Assembly (NCBI GenBank): GCA_028583405.1
Contig: CM053258.1
Location: 4,309,738-4,373,737 of the forward strand
Source: Pogonophryne albipinna
Taxonomy: Eukaryota; Chordata; Actinopteri; Perciformes; Artedidraconidae
DNA: 64,000 nucleotides
Reading direction: 5' to 3'
Positions 35,004-54,335 of the stretch are shown one piece after another. Each line of letters opens with the position of its first letter. Position 1 is the first letter of the stretch. The notes under the pieces are model-generated. The model ran no database searches. It was not told where the DNA came from and worked only from the letters and a program-made list of their open reading frames with translations. Both the position numbers and the translations under genes were made by a program.

Positions 35004-35640
35004 GTTTAAAGGCTCACTCACTAACTTGAAGTGTGGGTTGCGATGAGCCGCTTCTCCAAGCAGTCCTCCATGGAGAGCCAGCGTTACGCACGGCGGTGAC
35101 CCATGGAGCCTCTGCACAGGCACGACGTGCAAAGCTTCCTTCAACACAGACACACACGGTTAGAGCTGCAGCTGCACATCATGCTGCATGTTTACTGACG
35201 GTTGCACGCCTAAAATAAAGCCCCGGATAACGCTGTTTGCTCGAAGCTTGGTCACTGTTCCGAGGAGAGAAAAACACCAGAGGGAAATCCAGCAAATCCG
35301 CGCATTCCTTCAATAACAAATCCACATACTTCCAGAAGTTGAGCAACACTGGCGCACAGACGGCAGAAATGTCACCAAGAGACGAAGTTTAGCGCAGTTT
35401 GAAGGCTCGCAGCGGCGTGTCACCTCCAAAGAGAAAGTAGACTGCACGCGCAGAGGCTCTTTTCATGTGCATGCAGAGCCTGCCCAGTGCCCAGTTTCCA
35501 ATGTTATCTCCCTCACTCACGCACAGGGCGGGGAGACAGAGCACAGCCTGCTGGAGCTGGGCGGGGACAGCATGTCCATATGAGGAGTTCAGGAAAGGAG
35601 CAGAAAACAACACGACTACTGCGAGAAATCAACCACAAAT
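35004..35640 (-). promoter_or_regulatory. map3k5: map3k5 5' untranslated and promoter region
   Basis: Sequence upstream of the start codon is GC- and CpG-richer than its surroundings. GC boxes GGGCGGGG lie at 35526-35533 and 35559-35566, 33 bp apart. No TATA box is placed convincingly, so transcription probably starts at dispersed sites between about 35.2 and 35.5 kb on the minus strand. This is inferred from base composition and motifs only. Confidence 0.5.
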
Positions 35641-37944
35641 GCAGGCTCAAATGTGTCAGCTGATATAGGCTATGTATCATGTTGAGAGAGAATTAAAGTG
35701 GTGGAAGCATATTATTGAACATCAATCTCTTTAATGATGTCAGCGTTTTTTTGCAGGGCTGTAAACTGAGAGCATTTCATAATTCATTCATAATGTAATT
35801 ATTATAATGTCCATTCATGTTGTCAAATCTAAACAGATTACAGATTTATGTGCAATGATAATAATTCAGTTGCTATCAAGTACAAAAGTAACACAGCTAC
35901 AGTATGCAGGGCCACCCCTAGCCAACTTGTGGCCCCACGCAAAGTTATATAAGGAGGCCCTCTGTGTCGCGAGCGTCGACCGGGGGGGGGGGGGGGCATT
36001 GTGCTAGTGGAGCCTCGCAGCGGCGAAACTGTGCCGCGCCTGCCCTAATTGAGCCGCCTACGCGCATAGAGGTGCGCCGCAAGATGAGGTCAACAACAAA
36101 CAACAAAGCCCTTGGCGAGGTGAGGCCCCACACGGCCCTGCTGCTATGTTTTGCAAACCATGAATTTGTTATTCTATGTGAATAATCTTAGAGTTACATT
36201 CATTTTGTATGTACTTCATGTAGAAGCCTCCTGTTTTCAGGTTTTGTCACCTGTTGTTTCCTGGTGGTCTCTCTCTTTCCTGTCACGAGGACGACCTCTT
36301 GTGGCAAATGCCTGCTATTACAGGTCAGTGCATGAAGAACACACTGTACCTTATGGAGTCTATCAACAACAAGCATCACATAACAAAAATTCCAGAAGAC
36401 GTGTGTGGGTTTTTTATGAAGAGAGGTTGGCTTTCTTTCTCAGTACCAGAGCGTTCAGTTGAATTCACGCAGTGAGTATTTGTATTACATCTCTCACCTT
36501 TGGCACAAATGCAATCCTTTTTCCACGAGAGGGGCCTTTTTTTGAAAATCTACTAAACTCATTTTTAGTTCAAACTATAGGACAGTGTTGAATGTCTGGA
36601 GTTAAGGTTAATGATATCTTATCCAACTTTGCAACATTGAGAGAAAGTACATCACCTGTGACGTGACAAATTAGATGTAAAGAGATCCCTTCTACAGATT
36701 AATCTACACTTGTGTTTCTGTATCACTCAAATATGAATATAAAAGCTAAGCCTGATCAGGTTGTTTTTGCTAATAGTTGAAAAGGAAAGGACTTGTACTA
36801 CATTCAAAACAAGAGTTTGGTTTTGTTACAATACTGTAGTTGGTTGTTTGTGTATTTGTTTGCAGAAAGAAAGTTAAATAGTAAAGGAATTTACATAATT
36901 ATCAAACATCAAAACACAAGGAAATGTTCACACAATCACAACATATGTGAAGAGTTGCCATTGGCTCCCCTAAAATCATCACAACATCATCATGTCCCAG
37001 GAGCAAAAACACACCGGCGCATGTGAACAAATCAGAATGTACAATTTTGTTCAAATTAGAAAGGTATCAAGAATTGAGAATGAAGAACTCCTCATTGGAG
37101 GAAGCTTATATTTAAAAAAATATCAGTAACGGATAAATATCTGTAGTCTTTGCATTAGCTAATAAATACATTGTATATGTTTGTAAAATGTTGCACTACA
37201 CTATATACAACTGCTATAGGGTTAGAACAATGCAACAGTATTTTATTGACGATGTAAAAAGAGGTTTTTGTGTGCTATGGTCAAATATGCCGATTATTAA
37301 AGTGACTTTGACATTACATATGTTTACTGTATTTAGTTGCTTTAATCGACACATATAATCTCAACTATCCATTATGAGGCAAGACAAATAGTGTTTAAAT
37401 AAGATCAAATGTAACAGATGTAGTGGCAAAATTACAAGCTTTCAATAATACTGATTAGTGGCAGAACTTCGACCATACATAAAACCGGAAAGTCTTTCAA
37501 CAATTTCCACCTTTGGAGAAAATATAATTGTGTTGAATAAAGTCATTCTAATAACATCTAATACACCGGTCGATAGATTACATACATATGTACAGCAGTG
37601 TTACCCCCTGTCTGCCACTAGATGTCACACAGTGACCACGCATGGATCTGTGGGTTTTCAGCCCTTTAAGTCGAGGCTGCCAAACCAAACACATCCACAG
37701 GGCTGTGTTATTTCTCTGCCTTTAAACACATCTGTCTGCTCCTCATGGTTTAGCTGTGGGCACATTTCAGATCATCACACCCAAACTATTTATGCATCAC
37801 TGTGTCCTCCTATTGGCACTCACATCAAGTGCTGGGAACGCAGAGGTGACATTATTGTGAGTCAAATTACACATTATTCAATGCGATGAATATTTACATT
37901 TTAATAGGGAAATCTAAATGTTATTCACATCATCCTGTCATCCT

Positions 37945-37948
<4 letters not shown>
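35641..37948. other. Intergenic 5' flank, segment 1
   Basis: No gene is supported. It contains the small TIR element 35908-36141 and otherwise unique AT-rich sequence. Confidence 0.7.
35908..36141. mobile_element. Small element with CAGGGCC ends
   Basis: The left end is CAGGGCCACCCCTAGCC and the right end GAGGCCCCACACGGCCCTG, with a G13 tract at about 35981-35995 and a CpG-rich interior. It is related to 20775-21060. The target duplication is not clean. Confidence 0.5.

Positions 37949-38004
<56 letters not shown>
37949..38004. repeat. (CA)n microsatellite, ~56 bp
   Basis: Uninterrupted CA dinucleotides. Confidence 0.95.
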
Positions 38005-38009
<5 letters not shown>

Positions 38010-41000
38010 ATCTGTCTGCCATATGCATATATTAGGGGATTTCTTTTAATGACAGATGATGAACGTTTGAGTATGTATTGCATTAATAAGAAACAATTAA
38101 GACATAGAAACAGCAGGAAAAGCAAACAGCAGCACGGGGAAACAAAACACTACCAGTCGTCTTGCCTCTTGCAGCCAACACAGTTTGACACATCTGGCAC
38201 ACAGAGCTTCTGATCCGCTGATCTTCCACATCCTGCAGCCGAGCCCCACAACGTTTCTGGCTGCAGGCAGGAACACTTTCTCCTGAAGCCTTTTCATATT
38301 AAAGGCGTATTAAACTACTGGGAAGGTGCATCCTGTGACCTGCGCTTAAATTAAATAACAGACATTTAATGGTGATATCCTGATTTTCATAATTTGGACC
38401 ATTATTATCAGTGTTGGAAGACGTTTCCAGAGTAAAATGATCTCTTATTCTTAGTGAAGCCTAGGTAAAAGTGGATGGTGGTTAGGAAACAGAGGTTGAA
38501 GTCACATTTCTTTGTTTATCCACTGACGTGTGCATGCAAACAATCACACACATGTGCACAAACACACACAAAAGGGGCAGTGTTTTGCCCCAAAAGGTAG
38601 TTGGTTGCCTCACTGCAACACCAAGCCTGAGAGCTGTAAGCTGTAAGAATAGATATTTTTTGGGCCACTTGGAGGCAGTAATACAAGCTGTAAACACACC
38701 ATTGATGTATTCTCACCTTATAAAGCTATGGAGAATGTGTAAGCAATGTAGACATGAGGCAAACACAGAGCAACATAGACATTCACTTGGGTTTCTTTTG
38801 TCTTCTTGCCACCAGGGAATGTAATATTCACACTGCTTTAAGCTCTGTTTTGGTCTCCACCAACTGCTGAGGAAAACATCTGTCTTTTTCTGCTGCTTAC
38901 CAAAACAAAACGCTGAAAGATGATCAAAGGGGAGCTGCACAGTCAGTGACAATTCTGTGTGGTTCCATCAACCAATTGTCATTTAATACATTGTTATTAT
39001 AAAAACAATGATTTTGCTGAACTCGTGTCCTCTGATATATATGTATGTGTGTATATGTATACATGTACCGAAGGGTGTGGTTAGTTAACTGTGACTAGTA
39101 CACTCCCTTATTTATGATACCCTCATTAATATTACCGTATTAGGTGTTGCCCCAACGGTATCTTGTTATATAAAAATTGACATCAGGTTTTTCTTATATA
39201 TGTCAAGTGCCAAATAGCTGTAGTTGTTGCTTAGTCTAGAAAACTCTTTTGTTTAGAGCATCAACAATTAATCAAGTAATCGATTAGTCGATCAACAGAC
39301 ACTATTTTGATGATCGATTAATCGTTTAAATGCAGTTTTTAGCCTCTTATATCTAGGAGAGATTCTCTCTTTTTTATATCATATTAAATGGGATATATTT
39401 GGGTATGGACTTATAAAACAAGATATTTTATATATTTGTATAATATATATTATCTCAAACTTAAAAAAACTCAGGATATTGTTCTACTCTTTTATACATT
39501 GAGAAATTAATTGGCAGATTAATCGATGCTGAACATATTTGTTGGAAGGAAGCAGCCATAGTTTTGGTTATGTCTTGCCTCAGAATTACAGTCTCTAATA
39601 GAAAGTAAATGCATGTGCATGTTTTAGTAGAATTACATACAAACAACAGTATGGAGTAATGGGTGAAGTTTGTTAGGGTTTGAGTGTAGTTAACCATCAA
39701 TAGGCCGTCCATGCTCTCACCCTGCAAATAACGCTTTCCATTCTGCTCTGCCACAGACCATGAAATAGTCACTCAGCTCTGAAATGGAGAGAATCACTCA
39801 CATGGAGAAACAGCGAGAAGTTCAGTTAGTTCTGCCGTGCAGGTAGGAGATAGATACTTGGAGGCACAGACTTATTGCAGCCCTCCATAGATATCTGCCA
39901 AAGTCTACACAAACATTAGAGGGAAACGGGGAAACAAAATTACAGAAATCTGCTAAGTTTGACAAATGACCGACCCTGCTTTGCCACAAGCTATTAGCCT
40001 GCAATGATTAATAAGTGAGAAAATAATTGCACTTCATTGAGATTGATGACGCCCCATTTAACCTCCCCTCTCATCCTGCCTGCGCCACAGAGCAACGAGA
40101 TGAGCCTCGGACACACTGCTGCTACACACACGCACACACAACACACACACACATAGGGTCTGTGATGATCCTGCGGGGCATTTTTTTAAAAGCCTCGCAG
40201 CGCTCTGATCATAAGTTCATTGTTAGTAAGTGAAAAACAATGATCTCAGCGCTAGGAGGCCTCTGGGAATCTCTCACTCCACCAATATAGAAGCATTTAA
40301 GTCAAACACCATGGGGAATTAATGACAGTGGAGTCACCATTAACTCCTACGCTAACGAGTTTCTGAGCTTTGGCCCTCTTGTTAGACACATCTCTGTGTG
40401 TGTTTGCTTGTGTTGGAGATCTTGTTGATCTGAAACACACACAGGGTAAACGTGTTTGAATGCCATTTTCACGGGTAAAATGCAAACAAAGCGGGCGGCG
40501 ATCAGGCGAGGCGCTGGGAGTGCCGTGGCGCCTTATCCTCTCAGTCTGCAAAGAGACGTGGCCAAGGTTATTAAAGAAGGATGTAGCAGAGCAAGATGGC
40601 CGCTGTTGTGACCAGAGGCGGTGTGGAGAGATAAATGGTTGACCCAGCCTGGTGTCAGGTTAGGATTGATGCCACTATCAGCCCCACTGCTTTCCCAATG
40701 ATTTTCTCAAATCTCTGATAGAGTGTGTTATCTAGTTACTGGCATGAGGGCAACGGCCTGCAGGCACAGAGAAGGTCAATCTATGAGGACAATCTTTGTT
40801 GGACTAAATGAGAAAAAAGAGCTCACAAAAAAGAATAAAAAGCAGCTGCTAGGTCTCTGGGATAAGATAAGCTAAATTACTTCTCTTTAGTAGGATAGGC
40901 CTTGGGCTAAACATCAAAAAAAAAAATTAAGTGAGGCGGCTTGTGTGCTCTCTAACTTCAATGTTGTAGATTTCACCTGGATCCTCGGCTTCGTTGAACT

Positions 41001-41450
41001 AATGTTGATTCGGTGGCACCTTGAAAAATGGGTTACATGAGTGTGTGTTTATCTGCTGTTTAATCTGCATTACCCTAATACATCTCAGGACATTTCCATC
41101 ATATATAATAACGTTAAAACACCCAAAGGTCGTACAGCTTCTCCCCACAATCTCACTCTATCAAACCTCTTTTCAAAACTGGGGGGAAAGAGTTTGACTA
41201 ATAGCTTGTAATTTACCGGGCGAGGTCCTGATCAATAAAAGTGTGCCAATAATGATGGAGAGGTCTGTGCGAGGGGAAATGATTCCACTCATTCTCTGAG
41301 AAAAATGAAGGTGTGGACACGGCCTCCGGCTGTAGGCAGATGTCCACAGGTGCTCGGTTAGTATGAGGGTGATGAGTAAGAAGACAAATAACACACACGA
41401 AAAGCACTGTGTGTTTTCCCTTGTGGTGCATAGGATCAAAACTTTATAAA

Positions 41451-41451
<1 letters not shown>
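38005..41451. other. Intergenic 5' flank, segment 2
   Basis: No gene is supported. A dispersed repeat with ATCGATTAGTCGATCAAC and GATCGATTAATCGTTTAAA lies at about 39255-39540. 40020-40340 is unique and rich in ATTA cores and may be a conserved non-coding block. The rest is featureless. Confidence 0.65.

Positions 41452-41499
<48 letters not shown>
41452..41499. repeat. (CA)n microsatellite, ~48 bp
   Basis: CA dinucleotides at the left border of the repeat below. Confidence 0.95.
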
Positions 41500-41501
<2 letters not shown>

Positions 41502-41770
41502 CATGTATACATCACTTCAGGGGACATTACATTGACTTACATGCATTTCCTGGAGACTTATCCTAACCTTAACCATAACCAACACATGCCTTACCCTAAC
41601 CCTAACCCTAACCCTAACCCTTAACCTAACCAAGTCTTCACTCTAAAATTAATGGTTCCCCTCATGGGGACCTCCAATTTGTCCCCATAAGGGAGGCGAG
41701 TCCCCACACGTGACTGTGTAGACAGATTTAGGTCCCCACAAGTATAGTAATGCTAGGCCACACACACGTA
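41500..41770. repeat. Teleost interspersed repeat with telomere-like CCCTAA units
   Basis: 'ggggacattacattgactta', 'cctggagacttatcctaacc', four tandem CCCTAA units (41594-41621), then 'ggggacctccaatttgtccc' and 'ccccacaagtatagtaatgc'. It lies directly beside a CA array and ends with 'cacacacac'. I recall this as a widespread fish repeat; class unknown. Confidence 0.6.
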
Positions 41771-42954
41771 ATGGATGTATTTTTCACCACACTTTTTTTG
41801 TGCTGACGCTTGAGTCGACGGGCCTTTCGCATGACAGTCTCATTTTGAACGCAGCATCTGACAGAAATATTGACTAAAATACTATTAATGGAGAGAACGA
41901 TCTATTTCTGTATGATCCAGAAAATTGCTTAAATGGTTTCAAGGAAATACATAGTTAAGTTTGAATCCATTCTGATGTTTGGCACTTGTCTGCATTATGG
42001 CTGTCACAATAGACTTTTAGTAAACGATTATCTGGGCTAAAAAAATTATAACATCGTTGCAATATCTATAGTAAATCGGAAAGTAACAATGTGAGTGTTA
42101 CATGTTGATGTCACTATGGAAGTAAAGAAAGGAGTCCAATGGAGACGTTTGATGTAGGGGAGCTGCTTTAAAGTGGAGGATATTTTTACGAATCTGCTTT
42201 TCTATTACAGCAATTAAGCCTTAAGGAGGACGAAAAAAGGGCTTTAGTTTTAGACATCAGCATACTGTATAAATTGCACATTGAATTAAGTTTGTCTTCA
42301 TGGGATCAGATGCCACATTTTTAAGCTATGCATTTTGTTGGACCACAATACATTGGAGAAGTTTTGAATAAGCCATTTTTGTGCATATTATATAAAACAC
42401 TGGGCTAGTGCTCGTGCTTTTTACTATACAGTACAACACTCAGTGGTTTTGAAAATAAGGCGAGAGCTTTCCTGTCTGTTAAAAGCTCGGTGTCAAACCC
42501 TTTGCTTCTCAAGCTGCAGTGAGCCACACTTTAATGCCTTGATCTGTCAGTCAAAGATAAATGTTACCGACTCCGACCAACACGAGTGCTGAGAGTTTCT
42601 GAAAGCAGTCTAAATATTTTGACATTTCGGCTTTCAGTTCAACAGCGTGTACAGCAGAGCCAGAGCTCAGGCTGAGAGCAACACACAGAGAGGGAATACG
42701 TGAGTTTAAAGTCAGAGAAATCTAATGGGATTGATTTAATGACATGAATACACATAATGGCAAAACACACTCATCGGGAGGCATGCCCACATCCATACAT
42801 TCTCCATAGGTGCAAAGATATGCACCAAAAAAAAGTATGTAATAATGTCATGTCAAGAAGATTTGAACTAAGTATTTTCTTATTGTAAAGATGATTTCGG
42901 GGGGGGTTTTGTCCTTTAATGAGAGCATAATCAAAATATTGTGTTAGCAAATTC

Positions 42955-43836
42955 AGTGAAAGGCCTCAGGGAGATAGTGAACACCTGGGAGTGCACTTAA
43001 ACAATAAACTGGACTGGACTGACAACACTGATGCTCTCTTCAGGAAGGGACAAAGCAAGCTGTTCTTCCTGAGGAGGCTCAGGTCATTCAACGTGTGCAC
43101 GAGGCTGCTCCAGATGTTCTACCAGTCTGTGGTGGCCAGTGTGCTCTTCTTTGCCGTGGTGTGCTGGGGTGGAAACACAAACACTAGGGACACTGGCAGG
43201 CTGAACAAGCTCGTGAGGAAGGCTAGCTCTGTAGTTGGAGTACAACTGGACAATCTGGAGGAGGTGGCAGAGGGGAGGACGAGGAGGAAGCTCGACAGCA
43301 TCCTAGAGAACCCCTGCCACCCACTCCATGCAGAGCTAGTGAAGATGAGGAGTACGTTCAGCCACAGACTCGTCCCTCCACGACACAGCACCAAGCGCCT
43401 CGGACAGTCCTTTGTCCCTTTAGCCATCAGGCTGCACAATAAGGGGTCAATAATGTAAAAAAAAAAATTGTATAAAATCACTGGACATAAATATACACTG
43501 GTTCCACAACCCATGTTAATATATTAATAGTAGACCAAATTTGTAGATAGATATGCCACTATATGTACAGATGTCCGTTTTCACTTTAACTCATTTCGTA
43601 CTTCATAATTGATATGACCAAATATGTATATATGCTCACAGTTATTTTTAGTCTTATTTTTACTCATCTCCTATTTCATAGTCTTTTATTATTATTATCA
43701 TTACATTTTTTTTTGATTTTATTAATCTGTGTGAATCTTTACTGTCCTGTTTTTCACGCTTACCCTGTTGCTGCTTGTACAACTGAATTTCCCCACAGGG
43801 ATTAATAAAGGTCCATCTTATCTTATCTTATCAACT
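42955..43836 (+). mobile_element. 5'-truncated LINE with RT C-terminal region and (TCTTA) tail
   Basis: An open frame of about 160 codons (42978-43458) reads HLGVHLNNKLDWT, LFFLRRLRSFNVCTRLLQMF, YQSVVASVLFFAVVCWGG and LNKLVRKASSVVGVQLDNLE. This is the region after the catalytic motifs in a common teleost non-LTR reverse transcriptase. The YxDD active site lies upstream and is missing. The 3' UTR ends 'tttccccacagggattaata' and 'cttatcttatcttatc'. No internal stop, so the copy is young; clade not assigned. Confidence 0.8.

Positions 43837-44933
<1,097 letters not shown>

Positions 44934-44979
<46 letters not shown>
44934..44979. repeat. (CA)n microsatellite, ~46 bp
   Basis: CA dinucleotides on the right side of the candidate regulatory block. 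Confidence 0.95.
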
Positions 44980-46128
<1,149 letters not shown>

Positions 46129-46138
46129 TGGGTAGGGA

Positions 46139-46170
46139 GTGATATAGGAAGACCGTGATATAGGAAGACC
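46139..46170. repeat. 16-bp tandem duplication
   Basis: GTGATATAGGAAGACC occurs twice head to tail, 11 bp after the GT array. Confidence 0.9.
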
Positions 46171-46603
46171 GAATCTGACAAAAAGCTTATAATTTACAGT
46201 CTAAAATAAACTCGATTTCCCTTTACTGCCGTCTTGTTAGAAGTTTTTGCCAAACAATCACATACAGCATCTAAGAACTGCGCAACATCGCCAAACAAAT
46301 ATCCAACAGGTCCAAGAAACAAAGCAGTCAGATGATCATATGGGTTGTTAAAAAACTGATCCATGCTGTATGTTCATAATAAATAGAAATGTCCCACAAA
46401 TCAACATTTCCTGCCCAGCGCTAAACAACAAGCAAGCAAAGTTAGGGTGGAGGAGACCAAAATGGAGCTAAAAGAAGAAAATATTGGTCTTACAATCAAA
46501 TAGGTTGCAATAATTAGTACTTTAAATAAGCTCTGTGTCTGTTATGTGTGTAAATAAGCAACTCATTGCTAACAAGTCAGCATATGAGCTTTGGGGGATA
46601 ATG

Positions 46604-47203
46604 CAACCCAGTCTCACGGCATTTCGTGTTATAGTCACAAAATTAATCTATTGATTCGTGTTCACCAACACCATTTCGCATTTTTTTCGTGTCACACAGA
46701 ACGATTTTAAAAGCAATGTAAATAATAACAAATTAGAAGGAAAAAAAGATACAGATTTCAGTATTCTGACACAGAGCGATTTCAGAAGCAATGTATTTCT
46801 ATTGGTAGTATGTTTCGTGCCTGCACCAAAGAATAACAAATTAGAAAAAAAGATTTTAAAAAATACAGATTTCAGTATTCTGAGGCTCTGAGACATTTGT
46901 TTTCCTCGCGGACGGCAAAAAAACTCAGACATTATACAATTTAAAATAAAAGGGTTAGGGTTAGGCTCAGGGTAAGATATTGAGATAGAAAATGTTTTTA
47001 TGAACCACACAGCTTCTGGTCTTCCAAGACCCGACTGGACAAAAAGACGTGGTGCAGGCACGAAACATACTACCAATAGAAATACATTGCTTTTAAAATC
47101 GTTCTGTGTGACACGAAAAAAATGTGAAAATCGTGTTGGTGAACACGAATCAATAGATTAAATTAATTTCGTGACTATAACACGAAATGCGTGAGACTGG
47201 TTG
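46604..47203. mobile_element. MITE copy B, complete, 600 bp with ~115-bp inverted repeats
   Basis: The left end CAACCCAGTCTCACGGCATT and the complement of the right end (CAACCAGTCTCACGCATT) continue to match through TTCGTGTTATAGTCAC and CGTGTTCACCAACAC for about 115 bp. ATAAT flanks both sides, with one extra base on the left. An inner TTAGGGTTAGG run is shared with copy A at 1-264. Non-coding; superfamily not assigned. Confidence 0.85.

Positions 47204-52316
<5,113 letters not shown>

Positions 52317-52391
<75 letters not shown>
52317..52391. repeat. (CA)n microsatellite, ~75 bp
   Basis: Uninterrupted CA dinucleotides, 49 bp from the paired CCAAT boxes. Confidence 0.96.
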
Positions 52392-52395
<4 letters not shown>

Positions 52396-52439
52396 TCTGT
52401 TGCTCCACTTTGGAATCTAATCTGGCTCTTCCTCCTAGC

Positions 52440-52480
52440 AGCCAATCAGACGCAGCCATTGCTGCCCCAATAGCCAATCA
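52440..52480 (+). promoter_or_regulatory. Paired NF-Y (CCAAT) sites
   Basis: AGCCAATCA occurs at 52440-52448 and again at 52472-52480, 32 bp apart (three helical turns), a spacing typical of paired NF-Y sites. No TATA box or transcript evidence accompanies them. Confidence 0.4.
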
Positions 52481-52496
52481 CTTATCTCTAGTTCTA

Positions 52497-53025
52497 GGGT
52501 GTCTCTCCTCTCCTCTCCTCTCTCTCCACTCCTCCCTCTCCTCTCCTCTCTCTCCTCTCCTCGTTTACCTTCTTTTCATTTCATTTCCTTCAATCTTTTT
52601 CCTCAGTCATCCTCTACTTTCCTTGTCTCCTTCATTGATTTTACCTTGACTCTCTTTCCTCATGTTTCTCCTTCTCTTTTTCCCTTTTCTTGTGTGTCCT
52701 TTCTCTTCATCTTCCCTCCTATCCCCTTGGTTCCTTTCCTTTCCTTAATTTTCTCGTCTTCTACACCATATTCTTCTTTACTTGTCTCCTCTCCTTTTCT
52801 GTCTTTTCCTCATCTTGTTTCCTCTGCTATCCTCTCCTCTCTTTCATCTCCTTTAACCCTTATTCTTCTCTCCTTCCCTCTCATCTCCTTTTCTCCTCAC
52901 TCATCTCGTCTTCTTTAATGTCCTCTCCTCTCTTAAATCCTCTCCTCTCCTCCCCTTTTTCTCATGTCCTCTCATCTTATTCACCTTCTCCTTTCCTCTT
53001 GTATCTCCTTTCCTCCTCCTGCCAT
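52497..53025 (+). repeat. Polypyrimidine tract, ~530 bp
   Basis: The plus strand is dominated by C and T (CTCTCCTCTCC, TTTCCTTTCC) with scattered A and G. It is a degenerate (CTCCT)n-like low-complexity region. Reading frames through it give Ser/Leu/Pro-rich peptides of no significance. Confidence 0.9.
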
Positions 53026-53734
53026 AACTGGGTGTATGATGGGCCATAACTCACGAGGATCCAGGCGGCCCCAGACATGCTCACATTAATTGGATGTCCA
53101 TATTAAATGGAGAATGAGAGCGGCGCTGAGGGAAAAAGTGAATGACTGACTCTCTTGGCTGCTATTGACCTATGAGGAAGAGACGCTGCCCTTTTCCCCA
53201 GCGCTCTGCCTCGCCCAGTTTTCTCTGCTCCCGTCAGCGTGATGGATCTCAAAGCATTCATTTTCTGACCCCTCACCTGGAAGCAGATTAAGCGCTCTGA
53301 TTCAATAGGGCCGTTAATGGGGGCGCCCAAAGTTTATGAGCATTTCTGGAAAAGGCCAGGGAAATTAGATTGTAAGCTAACAGATTTATTGCTCTGTTTC
53401 AACACATTGTAAAAAGATTATAGGACCTCCAGGCAGGTTGGAGGGGCCGCGGCGTGTCGCTCGCTGTAAAGAGAGGCAGTCCTGCTCTCACATCTACCAG
53501 CTATTGTACTCTGACAGGGCCAAGACAAGCATGTCAGTCAGCAGAGGATAAGCTCAGTGACCGCCCTGACCTGAAGGACAGATGTTTAGACGGCGAGCCG
53601 AGCATTCCTCACCCAGATCCTGCTGGAGGTGACGTGAAGTGATGCTGTTTTGACTGTAACTCGGATCGGTTCCTCTTCCTTTTTCCACCCATTTTCTCCC
53701 TGTTTTTTTACACAATATCATTTTCCTGTTTTGT
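53026..53734. other. Intergenic 5' flank, segment 7, possible conserved block
   Basis: 53085-53410 is unique and compositionally balanced, with ATTAATTGG, GGGCCGTTAATGGGGG and TTGTAAGC motifs, which suggests a conserved non-coding element. No open frame with splice sites is convincing. Confidence 0.35.
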
Positions 53735-53800
53735 TTACATTACATGTCATTTGTTAGACGCTTTAATCCAAAGCGACTTACATACATTCAGTACTGTGGA

Positions 53801-54335
53801 CAGGGGCGCTGTAAGGGGGTGAAAAGTTAGGACATTTCTAAGGGCCCGTGACTGACAGGGGCCCAAACTATTTTAGAACATTAAGAAAAAAATGTTTAAA
53901 GGTGGGGTAGGTAATTTCGGAGAAACCAGCTCGAGTACGCTAGAATTTGAAAATACACAGCCGGGACAAATCTGCCACTTCCTTACAGAGCCCCTCCTCC
54001 AACACACACAAACGTGCACATGACCAATGAGGGCACGAGATAAGTTTGTGCACAGATGGAAGGCTGACAGGCAGGTAGGCCATCCAGTTATTTTAGCCGG
54101 GCCGGCTCAGATGATTGGTCGTGTTTTTTACAGTACCAAGGCTTCCACAGATGACATTTTTCATGGATATTTTGTCAAAGCACTTAAGATATTCATTGCT
54201 ATCGGGATGTTAAGAGCATTCCATGGAATATAACAAAAAGTGTAGCTCGAGCTGGTTTCTCAAACTTACCTTTAAGTAACTTACCCACCTTTAGGTAACC
54301 AATGTGATATCTTTTCATGGGGCCCAAAATCCCTG
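53801..54335. mobile_element. hAT-like MITE inserted in the SINE
   Basis: The ends CAGGGGCGCTG and AAAATCCCTG are short inverted repeats. The flanking 8-mers are ACTGTGGA (53793-53800) and ACTGTGGG (54336-54343), one mismatch, fitting a hAT target duplication. It carries another MITE inside. Confidence 0.7.
53896..54293. mobile_element. Inner MITE nested in the hAT-like MITE
   Basis: The left arm TTTAAAGGTGGGGTAGGTAA leads to GAGAAACCAGCTCGAG, and the right arm is its complement (CTCGAGCTGGTTTCTC to CCCACCTTTAG) with a short extra piece in the right arm. Non-coding. Confidence 0.65.

Noticed and set aside
35004..35153. N-terminal extension of map3k5 by 50 residues
   Set aside because: The first codon is GTG and no ATG lies in the extension; the conserved family start matches 35000/35003.
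52499..53049. Ser/Leu/Pro-rich frames of 119-139 codons
   Set aside because: They are products of the polypyrimidine tract. Base composition explains the open frames.
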